Source: Candidatus Omnitrophota bacterium (GTDB lineage: Bacteria; Omnitrophota; Omnitrophia; Omnitrophales; Aquincolibacteriaceae). Taken from it: a stretch of 6,428 bases of DNA. The notes below the pieces were generated by a model, which did not search any database, had not been told where the DNA came from, and saw nothing but the letters and a program-made list of their open reading frames with translations. Each line of letters begins with the position of its first letter. Position 1 is the first letter of the stretch. Where the stretch lies: assembly GCA_023247135.1 (NCBI GenBank), contig JAHFHB010000118.1, positions 1 to 6,428 of the forward strand, in the 5' to 3' direction. The position numbers and the translations under genes are program-made. Below, piece after piece: positions 1 to 6,428 of this stretch.

Positions 1-3000
1 CCGCGGCCGCTGGTTTCAAAAACAAAAAACCGGCCATCCTGTACCATCACAATGTCTCCGCGTTTCAGTTGGCGGCCATCTGAAATCACGGTTGTGTATT
101 GCTCCAGGGGCCGTCCCTGCGCAAGTTCTGCGAACTTATTAGCCGCAATGGTGACCGCACTGCCTTCACCCTTTTGTATAGTCACAGCCGCCACAACTGT
201 TTTGCCGGACTTCATCATTTTGCCAAACGCCTTCGTTTCCCTCTGCAGTACGTAAAAAAGGTCAGCGATCTCCCGTTTGTGAACTTTCCAGGCAATCAAA
301 GCCGCTTGAACATTCGCCTGCTTCTCCGGCTCGCGGCTGTTCGTGTCATCCCAAATCGCAGATGCATCTCCTTCAGCCTCGACATCCTCTGGCATCCAGC
401 TTTCTAAACGTTCAATAAGCGTCTCAAATGGGAATTCCGTGGAATCCGGCGTTGGAGAGATGGTAAACATCCCGTCATTTTCATGATACAGCCATATCCG
501 GCTGTCAGTGCCGTCATCCCTCATCCATGCCTGTCTAACTCTCGAGAAATCCAGCGATTTTGAACGATCGATGGCGAGCTCAAGTTTTTTCTTTCCTCCA
601 TTCGATGGAACAACATAGCGGGCCTCTATAGAATGCGCTTCCCCATCCGCAGGAATAAAACGCAGCAACAATAAATCTGCTTTGAGATTTTTCTCACGTT
701 GAAAACGTTTAAAATCCGTTCCCGGCCAGGCAAGATAGAAAGCCCCAGGCTCATTGCCGAAATTCCGCCAGGCCTCGCCCGCAGTCAGTTCATCAATACG
801 CTGCCAGCCCGCCTTTTCAAGAAGTGCCGCTACCCGGTACACCTTGTCCTGATTTGAAATATCCTGCCGGCTCAGATCCAGCGGATTGAATGTCAGCGTG
901 CCAGCGGAAACAACGGGAAGCGTGACTGCGGGTGCCACGCGAATGTCCGCAGGAGCAGCGGCAGAGGCGGGAGGTGCGTCGAATATAAGACGGATAGCAG
1001 CCCCTGTGCTCGCTTTAATAAGAATTCTTTTTACACCCCTCAGAATTTCCACATCCTCGTCAATGCCTCGTTTGACATAGTCCGGACTGGTCCACTTCTC
1101 CGGATCAAAAACTCCAAACCCCTGCAGGTAAGCATCCCAACGCTCCGGGTCCAGATAAACATCCAACCCCTTTTTCCCGGGAGTGTCCCAATTAAAATCG
1201 AGTCCGCGCACATCCGCATCATTGACGCCATAGCGGAACAGCTTGGGCAAGGAATAGGCTTGCAGGCCCAGCTCAAGGCCGGGAGCTACTGCCAGCTCCA
1301 CCCCTTTGACATAAAGACGCACCTGCCCGTCGATCACGCTCAAGCTGCCGTTCCTGCCGTTGCCATCCGGACTCCACAAAATATTCGCATCTTCAGTCCA
1401 GCCCTTCGCTTTCACCAGCGTTTTGAGCCATGAGTACACGTCCCCTCCACTATTTCCGTCATTGCGAGGAGACGAAGGCGACGAAGCAATCTCTGAGATT
1501 GCCGCGTCGTCTCCTGCGGAGACTCCTCGCAATGACGAATTGGGATTTGCGGTCGGACGAAAGTCATAAGTCACTTTAAAAGGGCCGGATTGAATCGTGA
1601 TGACTGGAGTTTGGACATCCCCCAGTTCAACTCTTAAATCAGGATGCTTTCTCTTACTGGCTTCATAGTCAGCACGCATTTCGGGGTAAGACTCCGGCTT
1701 CATTTGAAAACGAATTTCTTTGGTTTCAGGATTGATGGCTCTGCTTAAAATAATACTGGCATTAATGTGCTGTATAACGGTGTTTGTGCCAACATCATTC
1801 CAATGCGTAAATACATTTGGGATCACCGGATCACCGCCACTCACAATAACCGTATGCTCGCTTTCTTTTGAACCGTCTTTACGATTATCCCCCTTGAGCA
1901 CAATGCCAAGCGAGCCCCCGACCGCTTTAACTTTTAAGGAAGCCGCCTGCCGGTAAAGATTCCCTGCCACAGGCTCCTCGCGAAAACGAGACATCGTGTG
2001 CCAGTCGCTGTTCACCGGGGTGGTTGGATCGCTAAATTCATCCGCGCCCTCAAAGCCCGCCAGCGGCGTCTCGTTTGTAAGCGACATCCAGTCGCGAAGC
2101 ACCGCCCCACTATTTCCGTCATTGCGAGGAGTCTCCGCAGGAGACGACGCGGCAATCTCTGCGGCGGTTTCCCTTGGCCGCCGAGAAGATAGTCCCTGTT
2201 CATCAGGAACAGGGGCAATCTCAGAACTTGCATTTTCTCCTTCGATGAATGAAACCGGCGCCTGCCCCAAAGCGTTGCACTTCCATTGATCCAATTTCAA
2301 ACCACAGGTTTCCATCAGCGATTTAAAATTCTCAGGCAATTTTGAAAAAACAAAATTGATCGCCAAAGGCTCATTCGGCTTTGAAACGACGAACCCGCGC
2401 CACTGCTCAAAAGAAACAGAGAACCTTTGAATCGTTTCAAACTGCCCCATGCCGTTGGTATTAAAACCCAAAACTTGAAACTGAACATCCACACTCTTGG
2501 CCACATCATCTACCGCAAAACGAATAGAGTACTGCTTGTCGATTGCAGTGTCCGGCGATGGTCCCTGTTGATAAATTGCCGCTTTGAGCTGATCAGATTC
2601 CGAATTTTCTGAACGCAGGATTATCACTGTCTCCTGGAGATTGTTGCCTTTGGAATACCAGCGCTGCACTTCGTCAGTTTCGGCTGGGGGACCTTCTCGC
2701 GTCACATCCGAGCGCAGTTTGAAATACTCATGCAGCCCTCGAACACTCTTCAGATCCGAAATAAGAACCTTTGAATTCGGTATTGTGTCCTCGAAATTCT
2801 GGCGGGTCACCTTCTCTGCTGCAACCGCCTCCTCTGACCACACGAAAACAACGCTCAATGCACCCAGCGTCACGGTCACTTTTTCTTTTGCCGGGTCAAT
2901 CTGAAAATCAATTCCAGGAAGAGCTTTTTGAGCTCGATCAAAAACATTCCGCATTTCTTTAAATTTGGCTGTCCCCGGAATCATTTGCACAAGGATTGCC

Positions 3001-6000
3001 GAACCGTTACGGGCCAAAAATGTCTGTTGGATATCCTCCGCCTTTACCTGGATCTGTCCTTCCCCTGCCACTCCACCTGAATTCCCATAATCGCTGGGTA
3101 TGTTCGTCCGCGACTCGAAGTGAAGGGCCGTTATCGTTTTGCCATCAGCACTCCGCCGCCGCAGTTCAGCCACAATCGGCTGCGGATCGTAAGCAGCCCG
3201 GTAGACCCAAAGCAAGTCAGTGCTATTTTCAAATGTGATCGAGTCAGTGCCGCTGCGTGTCCCCCCCTGAATTTTCCCAGGGTCAAAAATTGCTGCCATG
3301 GGAACCCAATCATTGCCAGTAAGTGCTGTCACACCTGGGGACACATTACTTAATGACACTGCAGGAGGTGTTGGCGCGGATGACACGGGGGTGGTCGGCA
3401 AACCTTGTTCTGAATTCGGTATTGTGTCCCCGGAATTATTCCATTCGCTTTCGCTTACCACCGGCGTGTCCGATACACCAAAAAAAGCTCGAATCTGGAA
3501 ATTTCCAAATTCCTTAGGCTGATCAAGCTTGTTATCGAGCATAGGAAGCTCCGCCCCATGGGACTTTAAATCAGCGAATTCCTCCGTGCTGAGATTTTTT
3601 GCGGCCAGCATAAAAAATCTGACCGCACTCTCTGGCCCAGGGATAGTAAGCCGATCAAATTGTTGTCTAACATCCAGGCGAACCGTCTTCGGATCATCAC
3701 TACCCTTAAAACTGATTTCAAATTGCGAGGTTTGGAGGTCAAACTTAACTTCAAACCAGAGCGTCTCGTCTTTCACACAAAATTCTATCGCAAAAGTTCC
3801 CGGGGCTTTAACGTGCATCGCAAACGAGGGCCGTAGACCTTTAGAGATGGGGCTTCCATCCGAATGGCTTGTGACCTCCCACATGTCGCGGTGGCTGGCT
3901 TCGTCACGCTGCGCCCACCCATTGGTTCCGGTAAGCCGGGCCAATGCCAGCTCGATCAAAGCAATAAGTTCCGGCACCGACTTAAAATCCCCGCTGCGGA
4001 TCGTCACGGGCTCTTTAGGGTCGGTGGGCATGACAAAAGAACTGCCCGCCGTCAGCTGCGGCTTGGCCTCACCCTCAAGAATAATTTCTACGCGAATCCC
4101 GATCTCTTTCCCGTCCGGATAAAGAGCCGTCAGGATTTCTCCATTTTTTAAATCCATGGCCGCAATGGCCTCCCGGGTATCCTCATTATCCGGGAGATAC
4201 ATTCCAAAATTCGGGACGCCATCGGGATCAATGATAACGTCCAATTTTGTGAAAGGATGCAAGGTCGTCACGATATTCCGTTTATTCCCTGCGTCAATCT
4301 CATCCACGCTCCACTCCACGCGAAGATTAGGCTCAAGCATCCAATGGATTTCGAAGATCTTCCCGCCCCTGCGGATTTGAAAAGCCGGGCGCACGTTATC
4401 AAAAGGCGCTGGTTCATCCGCATCGTTCAAAGCATCCGCAAAGAGCTGGCCCGTGGCCTTGTCCACCCAATCGGCACGCAGATTTGAATCCTGACGCGTC
4501 CACAATTCCGGATGCCCGGTCATAAAACGACTCATCCCGCTATTGTCCATGGTTCGCGCGCCGTCCCGCCGCGCATTCACAAGGGTTCCCGGCTGCGGTT
4601 CTGATGAGCCGACATCTGGATCTTTTTGCAGGTTATCCAGCAATGCATCGGTGGGATGAATAAGATTCGCGGAGTCAAGTACGGCTCCGTTCAACGTCAC
4701 GACCGTGAGTTCGTCAAAACCCGTCAGTAACAACTTGTCTCCGTCTACGCGCACCGGTGAATCGTTCAGGCTTAACCACGTCACTTCATTGGCGCCAAGC
4801 TCAGTCTCTTTGGGAAACGCATAAGAGATCACCTGCCTGGACCGCCATACTCCACCCACCCGTTGATAAAACACAAGCGCTTCCGTCTGGCTGCCCACCA
4901 CCATGAGATCAGGGCCCAGTCTTACGGGAGGAAACGGATCGGGCAGCGTTTCAACGTTTTTGCCTTGCACGGAAATGTTTTCGGATTGCACAGCGGCTTG
5001 GGGTTCCCACGACCCGTTTGAATCTTTAAAAAAGACGAGAGTCTTATTGCCGTAATTCGCAACGACAAAGGTGTCTTCACTCAGCCTGACAGGCGCCCGC
5101 GGGGCGGAGAGCGACGGAGAGAGCCCCCAAGCCGTCTGGAATAGTTGGGATTGGAGGACTTGCCGCAGCTGCCACTGACCCTGCTTAAGTTCAAGAAAAA
5201 CAAGGGTGTTATTGGCCGCATTCGCAACAACCATCTCAGTATCGCTGAGAGGAACTATCCCAAGAAGTGAAAGGGCGGACCGCTTATCCACCGACGCATT
5301 CACATCTCCCCCAAATTGTTCGGCTCGAAGAACCTGCCCCCGCTGCCAGGTATCCCCGGTTCGATTAAAAAAAACAAGAGCCGCTTTCCCGTCATTCAAC
5401 GCCCCGTTCCAAATGACAAGTTGATTCTCACTCAAAAGAACGGGAGCCGTCGTCCCCATCAGCGTTTTCAATTCGATGCCGTCCACCTGAAGCGATTCCG
5501 GGGCAATGACCTGCCCGGGCTGCCACTGGCCGTCTCTTAAATCAAAAATGACAAGCTCTTGGTTGTCCCAGCGAGGCACCACCATTTGATGGTCACTCAA
5601 CCGGACAGGTGGTTTTGGCTGGCCCAATTTGACTTCGAAGTTAGGAATTTTGCTTTCGGTTTCTTTGCCCTCAATCACCTGACCGCGCTGCCAAACACCG
5701 TTAACGCGATTGAGAAAGATGAGGCGGTCTTTTCCCCCACCGCCCGCAACCACAACCTGGTTTTCGCTGAGAACAACGGGTCTTTCAGGATAGCTGATTA
5801 AGGAACTCACTTCACTGAATGCCGATGGGGCGGTATCCCGCTCGGCCGTCCACTCCCCCTGAACCGCGGGCTGCAATTTCAAGCTTTCCCCGGGTATTTC
5901 CCATCGAGCGACCAAATCAGCGGCCGGCGGCGTGACCGGCGGGGCCGTGCCGGGAAGCGGGGAATCAAAACGAATGACGAGTTTGAGCTTGGGATGGTCG

Positions 6001-6428
6001 AGGATAAAGCCTTTGCCATCTACATAGCGAATTTCTTTTTCGGTAAGGCCGTAGCGCGTGACGAAATCCTGGGTCAATAATTTCTTCAGCGCTTTTTTCG
6101 CAGTGGTGGTTTCTTTGGCAAGCGTGATATAGATTTCAGACCGGTCTGTGCCCTGTCCCTCGACCATGTGCCAATCTGTTATTTGGGACAAGCTTCCAAA
6201 CTTTGCGAATTCCCCTGAACGCTCGCCATCTTTCCCCTTGGTGCTATTGTGCCACTCTACCCTAAGATAAAACTCGTTTTTATTTTCCTTGCCATCATCA
6301 TTTTTCTTGGCAGTCATTCCCACCGTCACTTCTAACAAGTCATCCTTAGTTGTCACCAACGGGTTTGCTGCTGACACCAAATCCTGCGAGGCATGTAAAT
6401 AAACCAGCTCATTATTTTTATCTGAAGT
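1..6428 (-). CDS. Internal fragment of a giant multi-domain, probably exported or surface protein (at least 2142 codons, both ends missing)
   Basis: One minus-strand frame (complete codons 3-6428) is open across the entire window; I checked every line of sequence for in-frame TAA, TAG and TGA and found none. Start, ribosome binding site and stop lie outside. The translation begins TSDKNNELVYLHAS and ends DGRFFVFETSGR. It contains a seven-repeat beta-propeller (residues about 184-583), Pro/Ser/Ala linkers, and many alternating beta-strand and amphipathic-helix segments. There are only three cysteines (from codons near 3777, 2304 and 2274), many Asp-Gly turns and Trp residues, and no stretch hydrophobic enough for a membrane span. 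These traits are usual for extracytoplasmic bacterial proteins. No nuclease, protease, hydrolase or transferase active-site motif was recognised, so function is unknown; adhesion or surface-structural roles are inference. Four short palindromic DNA elements are embedded in frame. A chance open frame of this length is not credible. Confidence 0.96.
909..983 (-). other. Ala/Pro/Val-rich linker (residues about 1816-1840)
   Basis: The translation FDAPPASAAAAPADIRVAP followed by AVTLPVV is almost free of charged residues and rich in Ala and Pro. It follows a strand (AAIRLIF) and precedes the next strand-helix module (GTLTFNPLDLS). It matches the position of the SPLPGTAPPVTPPAAD linker near residue 160, which likewise follows an RYG block and a strand. 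Linker function is inferred from composition. Confidence 0.5.
1447..1537. repeat. Composite palindromic repeat, family 1, two inverted arms, carried in frame in the giant gene
   Basis: Arm A (1457-1493) starts CGTCATTGCGAGGAG and ends GCAATCTC. Arm B (1495-1537) is its inverted partner, starting GAGATTGC and ending CTCCTCGCAATGACG. The outer 15 bp (1457-1471 with 1523-1537) and the inner 8 bp (1486-1493 with 1495-1502) pair perfectly around position 1494, so the element could fold into an extended hairpin with imperfect middle. Arm B is identical over 43 bp, in inverted orientation, to 2117-2159. Upstream, 1447-1471 is a 25-bp direct repeat of 2107-2131. On the minus strand it encodes residues 1631-1661, a Ser/Ala/Gly-rich stretch ending SSPRNDGNSG. 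It splits strand PFKVTYDFRP from helix VYSWLKTLVKAKGW, so it lies in a loop. Confidence 0.85.
2107..2222. repeat. Palindromic repeat, family 1, single arm plus nested hairpin segment, carried in frame
   Basis: Positions 2117-2159 are a 43-bp arm from CGTCATTGCGAGGAG to GGCAATCTC, identical in inverted orientation to 1495-1537. Its left flank 2107-2131 directly repeats 1447-1471 (25 bp). A second GGCAATCTC follows at 2214-2222. The 54 bp between the two GGCAATCTC copies (2160-2213) holds two hairpins: CGGCGG/CCGCCG (2162-2167 with 2178-2183) and CCCTGTTC/GAACAGGG (2194-2201 with 2207-2214, the last base shared with the direct repeat). On the minus strand this encodes residues 1403-1441, with EIA appearing twice (SEIAPVPDEQG and AAEIAASSPAETPRNDGNSG), and no stop. 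Confidence 0.85.
2194..2214. repeat. Perfect 8-bp inverted repeat (hairpin) within the nested segment
   Basis: CCCTGTTC at 2194-2201 is complementary to GAACAGGG at 2207-2214, with a 5-base loop ATCAG. It lies inside the open frame, has no T-tract after it on either strand, and is therefore read as part of a repeat element and not as a terminator. Confidence 0.75.
2772..2798. repeat. Short palindromic repeat, family 2 (DTIPNS element), copy 1
   Basis: Twenty-seven bases match 3411-3437 with two mismatches, the first 19 being identical (TGAATTCGGTATTGTGTCC). Ends are imperfect inverted repeats (GAATTC... against ...GAAATT). On the minus strand it encodes NFEDTIPNS, residues 1211-1219. From memory, sequences of the type AATTCCGGGGACA...AATTC occur widely as dispersed repeats near REP-associated (RAYT, IS200-like) transposase genes; no such gene is in this window, so the link is inference. 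Confidence 0.7.
3348..3470 (-). other. Ser/Thr/Pro-rich interdomain linker (residues 987-1027)
   Basis: The translated sequence is low in hydrophobic residues and rich in Ser, Thr and Pro (for example GLPTTPVSSAPTPPAVS), as in flexible linkers of multi-domain surface proteins. It contains one copy of the DTIPNS palindromic element (3411-3437), so part of the linker derives from repeat DNA. Linker role is inferred from composition alone. Confidence 0.6.
3411..3437. repeat. Short palindromic repeat, family 2 (DTIPNS element), copy 2
   Basis: It starts with the same 19-base core as 2772-2790 and continues CCGGAATT, giving a better palindrome (AATTCGG near the left end against CCGGAATT at the right). 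It encodes NSGDTIPNS (residues 998-1006) on the minus strand, in the same codon phase as copy 1, within a Ser/Thr/Pro linker. The intact CCGGAATT end suggests this copy is the less decayed of the two. Confidence 0.7.
3471..4679 (-). other. Mixed alpha/beta region after the propeller (residues 584-986), two strand-helix modules
   Basis: After the propeller comes a polar segment (residues about 584-670, rich in Asp, Asn and Arg). It is followed by beta-rich sequence with Trp (FEIHWMLEPNLRVEW) and several Asp-Gly/Asp-Pro turns (IIDPDGVPNFGMYLPDNED). Two copies of the recurring strand-loop-helix plan follow. The first is PVTIRSGDFK at 807-816 leading into the helix ELIALIELALARL and NGW at W838. 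The second is LTIPGPES at 927 leading into AVRFFMLAAKNL. Between them lies a strand-rich stretch (TFAIEFCVKDETLWFEVKF) with one of the protein's three cysteines. No catalytic motif is visible and no family is recognised. Confidence 0.5.
4680..5879 (-). other. Seven-bladed FG-GAP_2-like beta-propeller domain (residues about 184-583)
   Basis: Seven degenerate repeats follow the plan PVRLSEN-x-LVVA-x(n)-LVFF-x(n)-NG-x-WQ-x-GQVI. The LS (or equivalent) positions fall at residues 220, 277, 332, 394, 449, 504 and 561, a period of 55-62. The conserved Trp of the outer strand falls at 193, 246, 302, 361, 419, 474 and 528. The last repeat lacks its Trp strand, while an extra Trp strand (QGEWTAE, W193) precedes the first repeat. 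This is the pattern expected of a circularly closed propeller in which the N-terminal strand completes the last blade. The repeat resembles Pfam FG-GAP_2 units (a 'GDTLVVGA...VYVF...G.W' type). The DxDxDG calcium loops of classical FG-GAP/VCBS repeats are absent. Such propellers usually mediate protein or glycan binding outside the cell. Family assignment is by eye. Confidence 0.75.
5880..6428 (-). other. Alpha/beta segment upstream of the propeller (residues 1-183)
   Basis: This stretch has beta-strand-like runs (LLEVTVGMTAKK, EFYLRVEWHNS), a strand SEIYITLA from residue 97, then a lysine-rich helix (KKALKKLLTQ) and RYGLTEKEIRYVDGKGF at 125-141, followed by strand KLKLVIRFDSP. The RYG block and the following strand/Pro-rich linker resemble residues 1732 onward (RYGVNDADVRGLDF), which suggests a repeated domain type. 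A Pro/Ala-rich linker (SPLPGTAPPVTPPAAD, positions 5916-5963) separates it from the propeller. No known family was recognised. Confidence 0.5.

Larger units (their letters stand above)
3..3347 (-). other. C-proximal array of degenerate strand-helix-(G)W modules (residues 1028-2142)
   Basis: The plan 'beta-strand, 8-10 residue loop, amphipathic helix, Gly-Trp or Trp, acidic residue' recurs. Examples are AILVQMIPG (1144) with helix FKEMRNVFDRAQKAL; AINFVFSKLP (1356) with FKSLMETCGL and W1382; PVITIQSGPFK (1608) with VYSWLKTLVKAKGW (W1677); GTLTFNPLDLS (from 1843) with VYRVAALLEKAGW (W1875); and MFTISPTPDS (1987) with FETLIERLESW (W2011). Similarity between copies is low, so homology between them is inferred. 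An Ala/Pro linker (DAPPASAAAAPADI, within 909-983) breaks the array. The final 150 residues are more helical and charged (VHKREIADLFYVLQRETKAF). No known family was recognised. The segment holds both CGTCATTGCG-type insertions and one DTIPNS element. It continues beyond the left edge. Confidence 0.45.

Noticed and set aside
52..407. Overlapping short plus-strand ORFs near the left edge
   Set aside because: They overlap each other in different frames and are antisense to well-formed protein sequence of the giant ORF.
1447..1537. Assignment of the organism to Rickettsia from the palindromic-element behaviour
   Set aside because: The GC content looks far too high for Rickettsia and CGTCATTGCG-type repeats occur in many unrelated bacteria; only the in-gene insertion style is similar.
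2194..2214. GC-rich hairpin considered as a transcription terminator
   Set aside because: No T-tract on either side and it sits inside an uninterrupted coding frame, within a repeat element.
1447..2222. Spaced repeats considered as a CRISPR array
   Set aside because: Only two loci, unequal spacing, inverted arms and coding capacity throughout; no regular repeat-spacer pattern and no cas gene.
2012..2233. Minus-strand ORF of 73 codons rich in Arg and Leu
   Set aside because: It is in a different frame from the giant ORF and its composition comes from the palindromic repeat; reading frames across this repeat type often give spurious ORFs of this kind.
3529..4122. Plus-strand ORF of 197 codons, the longest closed ORF in the window
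   Set aside because: It lies antisense to the continuous giant frame, has no recognisable domain, and its length is unremarkable for the complement of a long coding region.
5366..5373. Run of eight A, and a run of seven C at 3261-3267, considered as frameshift or sequencing-error sites
   Set aside because: The same frame is open and gives coherent propeller or module sequence on both sides of each run, so no frameshift is needed.

Overview
The whole window lies inside one giant open reading frame on the minus strand. In the frame whose codons occupy plus-strand triplets starting at positions divisible by 3 (first complete codon 6426-6428, last 3-5), I read all 2142 codons and found no stop. 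Neither the start nor the stop codon is in the window, so the gene runs off both ends. Plus-strand and other-frame ORFs are antisense or shifted shadows of it. I see no other gene, RNA gene, promoter or terminator.

Layout in protein order (6428 towards 1; residue 1 = codon 6426-6428). Residues 1-183 are a beta-rich/helical segment with a Pro/Ala linker near its end. Residues about 184-583 are seven degenerate repeats of about 57 residues that look like a closed seven-bladed beta-propeller of the FG-GAP_2/integrin-alpha type. Residues 584-986 are mixed alpha/beta, 987-1027 are a Ser/Thr/Pro linker, and 1028-2142 are more alpha/beta segments that seem to repeat one degenerate plan: a beta-strand, a short loop, an amphipathic helix, then often Gly-Trp. 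Only three cysteines occur in 2142 residues and I see no membrane span. Together these suggest a large exported or cell-surface, multi-domain protein. I recognise no catalytic motif and cannot name the gene.

The most unusual feature is non-coding-type palindromic DNA carried in frame inside the gene. One family has termini CGTCATTGCGAGGAG and GGCAATCTC. It occurs at 1447-1537 as two inverted arms, and at 2107-2222 as one arm followed by a 54-bp hairpin-rich segment bounded by 9-bp direct repeats. A second family, with core TGAATTCGGTATTGTGTCC, occurs at 2772-2798 and 3411-3437. Same-orientation copies sit in the same codon phase, none breaks the frame, and all lie in linker-like stretches outside the propeller.

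Organism: bacterial, GC roughly half by eye. From memory, giant surface-type ORFs and dispersed repeats of this kind are found in uncultured lineages such as Omnitrophota (which are reported to encode proteins of tens of thousands of residues). That assignment is a guess; the sequence itself does not prove it.
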